NCBI GenBank assembly: GCA_015501075.1
Contig: JADNYJ010000004.1
Span: 682,001 to 746,000, forward strand
Length of the DNA stretch: 64,000 bases
Direction of reading: 5' to 3'
From: Gymnopilus junonius
Taxonomy: Eukaryota > Basidiomycota > Agaricomycetes > Agaricales > Galerinaceae
Positions 1 through 11,790 of the stretch are shown in pieces. A program made the translations under genes and the position numbers. The notes under the pieces are model-generated. The model was not told the origin of the DNA. It did not search any database and saw only the letters and a program-made list of their open reading frames with translations. Positions within the stretch are counted from its first letter, which is position 1. Each line of letters begins with the position of its first letter.

Positions 1-1544
1 AAAATGGGAATTAATAAACACACTCCGCCCTCATCTCCCTAAATAACCGCCCTCCACTGGAGGCCTGGCGAGGCTGGAGCTGGGCGGAAGGCGTGATATA
101 TTTTGGATAACCACTCGATGGTGAAAGGCGCTCTTCCAATTTCAAAACAGAGCGCACCTTCGAATTCTGTGTCGATAAAGAAATCCTGATGATAGGCACT
201 GGACAAATCTAACAAATCCTTGGAAAAAAAGGACTGTTTTCAGTCTTTTTCTGCCCTTTTCCCGGGTAGATCCATCTGGTCCGTGAATCGCGATCTCACC
301 GCTCAACTGTGCTTCTTCATGATCAAGTTAAGCGGATTTGATTGGAGCATCTTGCCATTTGCACATTAAATAATCGATTCTGTTGGCTCAGGCCGTTTTC
401 AGCCTTTTTGGAAGTATGGGGCATTTTTGGCGTTTGAGATTTAGTTGTGACTGGGCCAGGAAAGGGACCTGGACTGAGGATTGTAGTGCACACACAGTCC
501 TTTTTGTTGGTACTGATGTCCAGAAATTGAAGACAATTTTGTAAGTGAACTGTCAAAAATAGTGCGAAGAAATTATCTTTCGTGATTTTTTTTTCTTTCT
601 TGCTTTCGGCCTTGGGTTCAAGCAGCAAACGGCCTTCAAAGCTTCGACATAATGAAATCAAGACCTATGTAGTCTCCCATAACGTTTTTGAGTACTTACA
701 TAGATAAAGATGTGTTTAGAACCCAGTAACGTGAAATTAAGCTCGCTGCTAGTAATTCAGTCAAATCGTAGTTCATTCCACATATGGATCAAGTTCAAAA
801 GCTGAAGGCGCCGGTATTCAAAACTAACCGTGGATCCAACGCTGTGTACATATACGACGTCAAAATGTCAATGTGGCGGCGGTCCTCAACAGATTGACCC
901 GCATGTGCCGCCGCCGCAGCGAAGATCGAATCTTATCTGGAATGTCCGAGCCGCGACCGCCTCCGAGTCCCGATTCGGGTTCCGAGAGCCGTAGCGCGTT
1001 GCGACGCGTCGTGCGTGATTGGAACGATCAGGTGACTTATTTATCATGTGATCAAGTAAATTATTCCGGGTCCGGCTTATCTAGCCTGAACCCTTTTTTA
1101 ACTCGACCGTTCAACGACCATACATATTGCTAGAGACAAGCAATTTAATATTATGCTTGCTAGACAAGTTATTCTGTAGAATAAAAGTACGTATTCGGTG
1201 ACCTCTTATCTAACTGAAAAGCAATCGTATTTATGCATAGAACTTCAGTAAACAGGACTGCCTCGTGGAACAAACTTGATCCCCTACAGATTTTGTCAAT
1301 CCGGAACAATCTACGTTCAACACAGAGCACCAGTGATTATCCTCATTCCCTGATTATTCGACTAGAATACAATTACACCGTGGGAAGTCCGGTAAATGGA
1401 TCCTGTGCAACTCATCTACGCGGAGCTTCATTCACTAAATCCATTTAGCTTGGCAATTGCGCGAAACCTGATTTCCCAACCCCACAACTCACGAGTCACG
1501 AACTTTTTCATTTGGGGTTTGACTTCTATCTTTTATCTCTTACA
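1..1544. other. 5' intergenic region, no supportable gene
   Basis: Short open frames exist on both strands (for example 323-661 minus and 873-1133 plus), but none shows a domain, a plausible exon chain or a recognisable composition. The last few hundred bases should contain the promoter and 5' leader of the MFS gene that starts at 1545; I see no clear TATA box. Confidence 0.5.
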
Positions 1545-3454
1545 ATGCCCAACGACGGTCCGCCTGCATTTGAGGACGTTGGATATACCCCGCTTGCAGT
1601 GGAGGAACATAGTCAGCCTCTGGTTCTGAATCAAGTTCTTACTGAGGCCCAGAAACGCATTGCGCGGTACCAATTCCTTTCTTTATGCTTATCTTTATTC
1701 CTCATTGGATGGAATGACGGCTCTATCGGGCCCCTTCTCCATCGTATCCAGGAGCACTACAACGTATGCCCTTTTGATTGCCTTTCATGTGAATGTATGA
1801 AATTTACAATTGTTCGTCTTAGGTTAACTATGCTTCGGCGTCTTACATTTTTGTGATGGCATGCACAGTGAGTTGGATGGAATTCTCAGAATTCTGCCCA
1901 TTTACGTCTAATGCGACGATAGGGTGCCGTGGTTGGAGGGGTTATAAACATGCCATTGGACCAGAGATTCGGGTTGGGAAGGGTACGCGCCGACTCAATC
2001 GTTTCATGCGCAAGTTCAATGGTTCGATAGATGCTTGTCATTGGCTCCCTTCTCCAAGTGGTCGTTTTCGCTGCTCAGGCGATGGCCTTACCCTTCCCGT
2101 TATTCGTCATAACTTTTGCGGTGGGTGGGATAGGAATTGCCATTCAGGTGAGTCATTCTTGGCTTAGTGATACTCATCTTCGTCCAGTGAGGTCTGACAA
2201 ACACGGTTCCCGAACTTCCTTTCAGGATGCTCAAGGCAATGGTTTTATCGCCACGGTAAAACATGATGGAGAATTGAAGATGGGTTTCTTGCAGGCTGCT
2301 TATGGTACGTGCATTTTTGGTAGAATATTTATAAGGTCCTAATTTTAGCTTCAAGGCCTTGGAGCACTCGCTTCACCTCTCTCAGCGACACAATTCGCTC
2401 AAATGACCCATTGGTCGTTTCATTATCTTGTTTCGCTCGCACTGTCAATATTGAATACCGTAGTCCTTGCTCGGGTTTTTCGTTTCAGAACTCAAGATGG
2501 TAAGTTTTTTTTGCACATCCACACAGGCTCAGGCTGACTGTTTGAGCAGAGTGTTTAGTCGAAGCTGGAGAGACGCTACCAGAGGAGTCTTCAGAGGAAG
2601 TCGGATACAAACAAATATTACAGCTAAAAGCTGTCCATTTACTCGCCATTTTCCTTATTTTGTACATTGGAGTGGAAGTAACCATTGGAGGTAGGGCTTC
2701 TAATCGCTTCAGGTCTCAATGCGAATCGACCGTTGTATTATAGGGTGGGTTGTTACGTTTATTAGAGTCATACGTGGCGGAGGTCCTTCGTCGGGTTATG
2801 TCGCATCGGGTTTCTTTGGTGGTAAGCATTTTTTTCTCTCGATGTCTATCATCAGCTCACAGCAAAAACAGGGTTGACTGCAGGCAGAGTTCTACTGATT
2901 TGGGTAAACCAAAAGGCACGTTCGCATTGATTCTAATTATACATGACATCCTTTTTAATACTGTATGATAGATCGGCGAAGTCAATGCAATCTGGGTATA
3001 CACTGTGCTTGCCTTGCTGTAGGTGCCTTGAACAGTAAACTCGGCAAAAACTAAGTTACACGTTCCAGATTCCAATTGACTGTCTGGCTTGTTCCGTCCA
3101 TCGTGCTGAACACCATAGCGATTTGCTTTATTGGAGTCCTTCTAGGACCGATGTACCCTATCGTAATGCGACACTCTGCGCGCATAATTCCTCGCCATCT
3201 TGTAACGGGTTCCATTGGCTGGATAGCTGCTGCTGGTGCAGTGGGAAGTGCTTTGCTGCCGTTCTTCACTGGAAGGCTGGCGAATACGTATGGGATTCAG
3301 AGTTTACAGCCTTTGTGAGTTATTTTCAGTACTGACACTGATGGGTAGGATCCAGATACTGATTTGGTCCGCTTTCAGTTTGGCTGTCATGATGGTGATC
3401 ATGGGTGGCATTTGGGGGTTGGTGCCAAAGAAATCGCTACCGGGTCAGGAATGA
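1545..3454 (+). CDS. MFS transporter, BSC6-like
   Basis: This is a multi-exon gene for a polytopic major facilitator superfamily carrier. The protein begins MPNDGPPAFEDVGYTPL, and the first membrane segment is followed by GWNDGSIGPLLHRIQEHYN, a motif typical of fungal BSC6-like MFS proteins. Later exons give VLVIGSLLQVVVFAAQAMAL, PLFVITFAVGGIGIAIQ, GFLQAAYGLQGLGALASPLS (loop and TM with the AYG-GALASPL motif), a central hydrophilic acidic loop, and C-terminal membrane segments ending LVPKKSLPGQE-stop at 3454. At least nine short introns are visible, such as GTATGC after 1764 and the phase-consistent GTACGC..ATAG near 1985-2028. About 12 membrane segments are expected for the family, and most can be seen. 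The start is the first ATG in frame with the conserved N-terminus. The substrate cannot be read from sequence. The family call is firm; individual exon borders in 2800-3100 are less certain. Confidence 0.85.
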
Positions 3455-4625
3455 CAACTTGGAGATTAAGTTCAGGTTTGTTGTGTAAATTATTTTTGTC
3501 TTTCTATATTTTTCTTGAGGCGCAGATGCCATGCCATCCTGGTCTATCCCGACCTTGAAGACGCCGTTCCGAGGAGCAGGGAGGTTATCGTCAATCTGGT
3601 TCAATTGGCCTCATGGATGATACTAGGTTGACCTTCTGGTCTTTTTCAGTTACCTGAGGACGGGACCAGAAATGCGCCGACTAAGAACCTATTACCTGAC
3701 GGCGTCTGTTTTTATCTCGACAAGCCGCAGGCGTTTTCTTCTGAACGAAGATCTCCAAAACGGCTAACAGCATTCTCAACTTGGCTACGCGTTCTATTAC
3801 TAAGGGTATGTTCTGGTATGCTCACGATTTAAGCTAAAAAGCACCACCGGTGGGCGACAGTTCATTAGTTCCGACGCTATCAGACCGACCTTCCCTGGTT
3901 ACGAGTTCCCATTTGTGCGCTTATAGATAACAATCGTGCAGTTGTCGAAATTAGCAATGTAAGTCGCCGCCATCGATCCTCGGAAAACGCTCCACCTCAG
4001 TCATATGGCTTTTACTGTACATCATGCCTGAGGGAAAATCCTGTACATTTATAGTCCAAAGTCGGATTTGGCATGGGTCACCCGGCCACTGCGGGAAGCA
4101 TTCCCTCGAGGCATTTGTTCTCCGTCGTATACAACCTGATAGGTTAAATACATAATGACTCCTTGAATTTGACCAAGTTCCATCTCGTCCGACGTCTAGA
4201 CCAGTTGGGCGCTGGGCTTTCCAGCCAGAATTTACGCTTCACGTGTACGTAGGATGACTTGAGGGCCGACATTTCTCTACGAAAAAAGCTGCATAACCAA
4301 TTTTGAGACTTGTCGCGGCCTCATGTGTTCATCACTTCTTTTCTCAAACCTCCCTGATTCTCCCTTGAGTTGGCCGTTGCCCATAGGTCACTACACAGTT
4401 TCACGCACGCTCAGGGTGACAACAAAAGAGTCAAGTTCTGATTTTCTGTATGTCTCGTGACGCCGCGTCCATGTGTTAGGCATGAGCCGCACGTTGGCCA
4501 TTTCGGGCTCCAAGCAGAAAGTCCCTTCTGCCGTGCCCATACATAAAACATCAATGCCTCTTCTCGCCTCCCACAGCGCCCTCCCATTTGATTTCTGGGA
4601 CCATTTGGTCTCAATCTACGACGCA
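3455..4625. other. intergenic region between transporter and ceramidase
   Basis: No exon chain is supportable here. Open frames at 4411-4695 (minus) and from 4473 (plus) overlap the ceramidase start and are not independent genes. The region should hold the MFS 3' end and the ceramidase promoter. Confidence 0.5.
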
Positions 4626-7600
4626 ATGACGAACATTTTGTGGTATTTGACCGCTTTCTTGGCTTCCAGCTCAGTGCTTCCCAATGGGACTCCATGGCTG
4701 CAGACGGTGTCGGCGCAGTATCTTCTGGGCCTGGGTGAGTCTTGTGGATAGTGCGACGACAGAACCTTACTTTTGCTTAGGCATTGGGGACATTACCGGG
4801 TATAATGGGCTATCTCTAAGTTTGGATTCATACTGAATTTGGCTTGCAGCCCTGTTGTTGAGACCAATATGATGGTGAGTCCGAGGATGTTAATCTTCGA
4901 TGACTTCATACGAGATTGAATTCGTCTAGGGGTATGCATCATTGGCGCAAACAGATACGGGCTTGCACATGCGTGAAAGGAGTAGGGCTTTCATAGTCGC
5001 TGATGCAAGTGCTCCAAGCAACCGATTCGTCTTCATTAATGCAGGTACAATGAATCTTATTATTTAAAGCTTGACGGGTACAAACTCTCTCTCAGATATC
5101 GCTATGGGTGATTCGGGTGTTCGCCGGTCTATAGTTGCCAATCTTTCTTCCCAATTTCCTGGAGTATATACCGACAGCAATATCGCTTTTGTAGGGACCC
5201 ATCAACATTCGGGAGTTGGTGGATATCTCGAGAATCTACTTCCTCAAATCACTTCCTTAGGATACGTCAAACAAACTGCAGACGCTATTGTTACCGGTAC
5301 TGTCCTAGCTGTCCAACGTGCACATGCAAGTCTTGCCCCGGGCAAACTTAGACTCGGCAATGCCACTATCCTCAATGCTAATATCAATCGATCCCCGACA
5401 GCATATCTTGCCAATCCTTCAGATGAACGAGCACGATATGAATTCGACCAAGATAAGGACATGACGCTTTTGAGGTTCGACGATTTGAACGGAAATGCTA
5501 GAGGATTCTTAAGTTTCTTTGCTGTTCATGGTACAAGTCTGTACGAGGTAATTAACTCAGGTTTATGTTCATCTTCACAGCTGGCTGAAAGGGCGTATCA
5601 GAACAACACTTTAGTTAGTAGTGACAATAAGGGAATGGCGGCATATATGTATGAATGTGAGCTTCCTTGCCATTCATTCATAATGTGATCTTACCTTTTA
5701 TGTATTATTTTTGCAGCCCTTGTTGAGCCAAATTCGTTCCCTGGAAATGCAACCTTTGTGGCAGGATTCACGCAATGTAGGATTGATCTCTCACGCACTA
5801 TATCGTGTAGTCCTTACGCTGTCTCTAGCTAATGTCGGCGACACAAGCCCAAACACGTTTGTCGTTCTTGCCCTTTACCCTTGCTCGCTCGTCTTTGACT
5901 TCTGTCATTTTTTTCGTAGACTTGGAGCATTCTGCGAAAGTCCTGGACAGCCGTTTGACGGGCAAGCTTGCGAAGCCGACCACTCTACTTGTGGTGGAAC
6001 CGTAGAAGATTGCCATGGACGGTACGTCTTGACAAGTACATCCACTTTAACATGAGCACGAGGATCTCACGACCTTTTTAAAGTGGTCCTGGTTTTCGCA
6101 TTTCAGACTTCGAGTCCAATAGGATAATAGGCGAAGCACAATTTACAGGAGCCCAGACAATTATGAACGGACCGTTGAGCGACGTTCATGGCACTGTCAA
6201 GACTGTCCATACGTATATGACAATGTACATGTTCTTCCTTAATTTTGCTTTACAAGTTTCCTGTCATTATCCATGGCCACGCTAACCCCCGCTTCTGTGC
6301 ATAGGGCGAACCACTCATTCACTCTTCCGAACGGAACGACAGTGTCTACATGTCCGGCTGCCATGGGTCAGTCATTTATTGTGTCATTGACCATCCTCCA
6401 TCCAAGTTGACGAACTTCAACATCTGTTCTTTACTCCCATAGGTTTTGCTTTTGCTGGTGGAACAACGTCAGGCCTTTTTGCAGCCCTTCCTTGAAGAAT
6501 TCTGATTTTTCGACTTGACGAATATGTAGCGATGGACCCGGAGCCTTCGACTTCATTCAAGGAGACAACTCTTCGACCCCGCAGTAAGCCGTAATCGCAC
6601 CAAGCGCCTTGAAGTCTACTTGCTCATGGTTCTTGTTTCTCTACTTTCCACAGAAATCCGTTCTGGGAAATTGTAAAGGGTAAGCTGCATCGGTCAATGC
6701 GTCTAAAAGGCTTGATGGATCCGGTACTGACATTATTCATTATTGCTTGACATCATCATCTTCGACAATCTTCTGATCTTCTGCCCGATTTCCTCTCTCG
6801 CACATACTGTGGTATAATTTTAGGCGCTGTAACACCCTTACCCTCCACTACTCAAATAAGTTGCCAAGGTTCCAAACCTATTTTGCTCAATACGGTAGGT
6901 GCTGTCTACCGTTGTTGTGGTCCCTCTCCTGCGCCGTTCCGAAGCTTGAAATTCTGACATTCTGACATTTCTTTCAAGGGTTTCGCACATACGCCTTACG
7001 AGTGGGCACCCAATAGTGTCGACATACAGATGCTACGGGTTGGAAATTTTGGTAAGTCTGTTCTCATCGTTATCCGCAAGTCATCGGTTTGGGACTCCCC
7101 TCTACCCCGTGGAGTTGTTATTTGTTGAACAGCATATTTGTTCTGTTCTTATGATCAGTATTTGCTTGGTCCGAGTTCTAAGTACTATTTCCGACTCGGG
7201 AGAGTTGACGCTGAAATGTGGGGTACTGATAATTGAACTAACCATTTTAATTATGCAGTCATGTTGATAATGCCGGGTGCGTCAGTTCGATTCCATCAGT
7301 AGCCTTATTCTTCTCATCGTTTTATCTAATCAGGCGAGCTTACCACCATGTCTGGGAGGCGGATTCGGTGAGGATTTTCGATTACCCTCAGGGAGTCGGA
7401 CTGATAGCTTGTCTAATTCGTCGCTTCTCTTTCCCATCAACTCTTTCATGAATTAAATCGGCCTCTTTGCACACTGGAAATCTCTAACTTTATTTCCCGT
7501 TTCGTTATCGTTGACATGATTTCTCACGAAATGTCTTCTTCCCTCCCGGAATCTCTTCAACAGGGAAGCCGTTCGTGCACAGTTAATATCTTCTGGTGTT

Positions 7601-8829
7601 CTCGGCGCGGATGCGTATGTTGTTGTGGCGGGCCCCGCTAACGTTTACGCCCATTACGTTGCGACTCGAGAAGAATATGGAGTACAACGCTATGAAGGTG
7701 CAAGCACTATTTTCGGTCCATGTGAGTATATTTTGAATTCTTTGAGATGTACACTTTTTACATGTTTAACCACGGGGTTCGATGTATTTATGGGGATGGA
7801 TGATTTCTCCGCCCCATTTTGAACCTGCATTCGAAATTTAATTAACGCACCTGACTCGACGGAAGTGTCGAAGGACGCGACTTCTGACATATGCCTTTTG
7901 TTCTCCACCTTGCTTGCGCTCTTGATCCTCGAATAACTCTTGATACTGACCGACACCTGATTTCTATCACCTCATCTTATCTAGTCACTCTGGAAGCATA
8001 CATTGACAAGTACACTAGTCTGGTGTCATTCCTTGCCGATAATGCTACTGGAACTCCAGCGTCGGACCCTCCCCCTCCGGAACAAACCTCCAAAGCTATC
8101 TCACTTCAGGTATGCCCTATCTGATATATCTCCTTCTGTTTCCACCAGTTATTGAATTCCTTGTTTGTCACACTAGACTCCGGTTGTCTTCGACGCAGCA
8201 CCTTTTGGATCGAAGTTTGGCGCTGTAATGACTGACGTACAGACACAGACTAGCTACCAAGAAGGAGACACAGTATCGACTCTATTTGTTGGCGCAGATC
8301 CCAGGGTATGTCTGACTTCTCGGAGAACTTTCTATCGAAAGGGCAATCCTGATGGCTATATTTTTCCTCAAATAGAACAATCTTCGTCTGGAGGGAACTT
8401 TCCTGACAGTTGACCAATTGGTGGCTGGACAGTGGAAAACAGTGCGAACCGATTCGCATCCGTCGACCATCTATAGATGGACGAGAGTGAACACAGTACG
8501 TAATGACATTCTTTTCTTGCAACTTCGATACTAACTTTCGTTCACAGGTTTTGGGTACCAGTAGCGTTAACATTTCTTGGTGAGAGAATTCATCTTTATT
8601 TAACTACATGAAACTAACGCCCATTTATTCGTATCTTAGGACAATCGAGAGCGGCACACCAGGTATGCATTTCTGCCATTCTTTTTCTCTGCAGAATATT
8701 AATATTGTTGGCTTCATTTCAAAAAAAAAAGCCGGAACCTATCGACTGAGCTATTTCGGAGATGCGAAACCACTCATAGGGTCCCTATCCTCCTTTACGG
8801 GAACATCTTCTTCGTTCTCGGTTGCGTAA
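4626..8829 (+). CDS. neutral ceramidase (secreted)
   Basis: The product hydrolyses ceramide to sphingosine and fatty acid. The ATG at 4626 gives a hydrophobic signal peptide (MTNILWYLTAFLASSSVL). It is followed by QYLLGLGIGDITGPVVETNM and GYASLAQTDTGLHMRERSRA, the hallmark start of neutral/alkaline ceramidases. DIAMGDSGVRRSIV and GTHQHSGVGGY (first zinc-ligand region) follow. Then come FFAVHGTSLY (second zinc His) and SNVGDTSPNT near 5832, whose Ser matches the catalytic Ser of the family GD.SPN motif. CGGTVEDCHGRGPG and PGELTTMSGRR (zinc Glu region) come later. The C-terminal beta domain ends GSLSSFTGTSSSFSVA-stop at 8829. The gene has well over ten short introns; those I checked (for example ACC GG|gtataa..gcag|C CCT) are in phase, and I found no frame break. 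An in-frame ATG at 4473 exists, but its extension would bury the signal peptide. Secretion or the endo-lysosomal lumen is inferred from the signal peptide. Confidence 0.93.
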
Positions 8830-9083
8830 TGCATGACTTTGTATGATAATGACTTCCACACTTCGGACCCCTTTTCCATTGTATTGTTTATCAATTATCT
8901 CAGTAACGACTTGATCATTCATTGTGACTCATAAGGGTCGTGCATCCAATGAACAGAGTTGGCATAAGTGCCTCAAGGCCGCCATGTGTTGATGACTCGT
9001 TGCGCAAGCGCTGCAGCTGGGAAATTCTTAGCTTCCGACGCTTAGCTGTCTTCTACAGTGACCACGATTCTTGGAGTACCATC

Positions 9084-9719
9084 ATGTTCCGTAACCTCGC
9101 CAGCCAACTCACAGCTGCATCTGGAGCGAGTTCGGACGCTAAGAAAGTGCTGTCACCATTACTGCGACCAGACATATACGAACTGATCGACAAGGCGAAG
9201 TCATGGGCCGCTGGTGGACTAGGTGCAGGGCACGCTGGGGATGGGGTGTCCTATAGTCCTCTCTTAGCTACCATCCAGAAGCACCTGCCAAACACAAAGA
9301 AACCAGGACTAGAGTCATTCGGGCAGGCAGAGGGAGAGATTGCGGTCATTGTGGGGGGTATAACCAATATGATTTTGGAGCTCAGTAAATGGGAAGGCAT
9401 GTCGGCAGGGATGGCCATGAGGACTTGGGTAGACTCTCTTGTTGAAGCACACTCCAAAGCCTCTAGCCAAGCAAGGAAGCAGTCGATCGCGAAGGGCATT
9501 ACGCGAGGCCTCAATCAATACACGGATGCGACCCTTTTAACGAAAGACTTTACGACAAGAATTCAAATTATCTCCTGCATGAAAACAGGTAAGAGTATAG
9601 AAATTATACGGCTATAGACTAATGTTCACCTTCTCTTCACAGTTAGTTCACGGATCTATGGCGCCGGAACCGAGGAAGCTAGGCAGAATGAGGCTATGTG
9701 GAGCTCGAAATTCATTTAA
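9084..9719 (+). CDS. hypothetical protein, unknown family
   Basis: I do not recognise this protein. The ATG at 9084 opens MFRNLASQLTAASGASSDAK and reads through a largely helical, Ala/Gly/Lys-rich protein with segments such as LLRPDIYELIDKAKSWAAGG and FGQAEGEIAVIVGGITNMIL. A 54-nt intron at 9589-9642 (GTAAGA..TTCACAG) is in phase and extends the frame to a short tail ending MWSSKFI-stop at 9719, about 193 residues in all. Without splicing the frame ends at 9617. An in-frame ATG at 8940 would add 48 residues with little family-like character. The balanced composition and good intron support a real gene. It lies 250 bp downstream of the ceramidase on the same strand. There is no clear signal peptide or membrane segment. 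Confidence 0.6.
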
Positions 9720-10131
9720 ATCTAGCGTCCAATTTTTGGTATTGTTTCTATTTCTGGTAGGATATGTAATATACAACATATACACGATGTGGTGATTCGG
9801 ACTAAGTACCCCTGCGGTGTCTGCCTGACTCTGAGTAAGTTTTGTTACTAGGTGATGATGTAACGAAGCCGGAGAGTTCAACCTGCTCCCGGTCAATAAA
9901 TGAAGGAAATAAATGGGAAGAAAACTAGGTTAGAGACGATTACAAACAGGATAAGGTGGCGATACAGTAGAGAGAACAAAAGGAGGAACCTATCCATGGG
10001 ATAGATCAACGTAGGGAAAGGAAGTGGAAAAGATGAAACTGTTATACAAAATGATACAATGAAAATGTAATGATTGATAATGATAAATATCGAAGTGTAC
10101 ACGAAAACAATAGTTTTGTTTTACACATTTT

Positions 10132-11790
10132 TCAAGGTCCTAATACCTATAGAGGGCATTGAGCATCAGCGATGAACTACATAAATGAATGATGAATGAA
10201 AAACTCACATAGTTCGGAACATCAGATAAAGGAAAGGCAGTGGTAGGGGTAACATGCTGCTCGTCGCCTCCCATCATGCATGATATTTGTCGAGTATCAT
10301 CTACCGGACTATGATAGACGGAGTCCGACGCTGGGGAGCCACTCCAATCAGACCCCATGTAGCTGATACCGAAATAATTCTGAGGTTTTTGCATGGTCAT
10401 GGTCATGTCATGGAAGCTCTCAGTATCCATAGAAAGCATGGCATCGAATCCGTAGTCAGGTTTTTGCATAGGAGTATCGAGTTGCATCATTGTTGTAGCA
10501 GCATAGGTGTTCTCGGTCTGAAACGAGGAGGCGTAATTGAACCTGTACATGGCCGAAAATATTGTTGATGGTGCCGACGAAGGTGAAATATCTTCGACAA
10601 CACGTTGGATAATCACGTACTGTGATGCATCTGCTCCGCAGTACATCAATGCCTGATCAAGGCTCAGCGAAGGAGGGAACGTACTTGAGCACTGTGAGAT
10701 AGTCTCCCAGAAAGTCGGTACCAGAGATGTTTTGTATAGAAGGGTTGCATCTCCTGTTGCTGCCGACTCCACAAGGTCTAGAGGAGTCGACTCAGAGTAA
10801 ACATGTCTGTCGTCTTGCCAGACAGTATAGTGGGATTGAGCGACAGTCACCGTCGGGGACATAAGAGTTATCGTGGGGTCAATGTCACGGAGGCGTCGGG
10901 GGTGTGGAGAAGCCCGAACAATCTTGCAGCCACGTTCAATCCAAGATCGTTCTTCAGCTTCTTGACCGCTCGGTGACGACAATGGAGACTGAAGGCCACT
11001 CCCTGAGTCCATTGATGAGTCTTCTGTCAGAAGATCGATATACACGATAGTGTTGGGTGTCTGTTCTTTCCGAGGCTCAATCCCTCGATATAGTAGGTTC
11101 TGCAACGTTGCATGGGCCTCAGTTGGAGTCGTTGGTGCGCTTGCAGATGAATCACTTCCAGATTCAGACCCACATCGGAGAGAAGGAGGACCATAGCTTA
11201 AATGTCCATCCTTGTATTGGAATTCGGGGGTAAGGGAAGGAGCTCGATACGGTCGTCGATTAGGCGAAAGGAGATTAAGCACTAATATCGTCGACGATCG
11301 TCAATGATGATTAGCTTTTATTATATTTCAATAAATCAGCGGCAACTCACGTCGCTTTCCCCCACAAGTATCCCGAAGTTGCTGTAGACGACTTCCAACT
11401 TGTTTAGCTGTGCGCCTCTTTCCTGTCTTCTCATAGATCCAGTCTGAAATGAACCTGTTCCGCATAGGGAAGCGACCTAGAAGGCGAGTTTCTCGAGAAT
11501 CGTCTGGCTGGTAGTTCTCCAGACCTATGGGCATGCCATAGCGTCAGAGACAGAGAGAAAATATATGGATCAAGAAGCATACCTTCAATGAGAGCCGCCT
11601 CGAGCTCAGGAGGCCAGACAACTTCGCCACCTCGGAGGGTTTTCCAACTTTTGCGCCCATTGACGATGGACTGGAACACATCCTGTGTCCGGGGATTTTG
11701 GAGAGGGGTGCAGTTGAAAGATTCGGTACTGGGGTGACGCGCCGATGCTGGCGACGAGGGAGAGGATTCGAGGCTCGATGATGATGCCAT
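10132..11790 (-). CDS. TEA/ATTS-domain transcription factor
   Basis: This is a nuclear DNA-binding regulator of the TEAD/AbaA/TEC1 family. The protein starts MASSSSLESSPSSPASA. The TEA domain is split over three exons: RKSWKTLRGGEVVWPPELEA, then LIEGLENYQPDDSRETRLLG, then GRFPMRNRFISDWIYEKTGK with RRTAKQVGSRLQQLRDTCGG and KRLLNLLSP. Both introns inside or just after the domain (about 11524-11581 and 11281-11350) restore phase precisely. The C-terminal part is long and rich in Ser/Thr/Pro with an SPSGQEAEERSW stretch and no other recognised domain, as is usual for fungal TEA proteins. A third GTGAGT..ATAG intron near the 3' end would give a stop at 10132; unspliced, the frame ends at 10140. 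ATG at 11811 is an alternative start. In ascomycetes relatives control conidiation or filamentation; the role here is inferred as developmental. Confidence 0.88.

Noticed and set aside
323..661. 112-codon minus-strand frame near the left edge
   Set aside because: No homology signal and no exon structure; the Lys-rich start looks like A/T-rich sequence.
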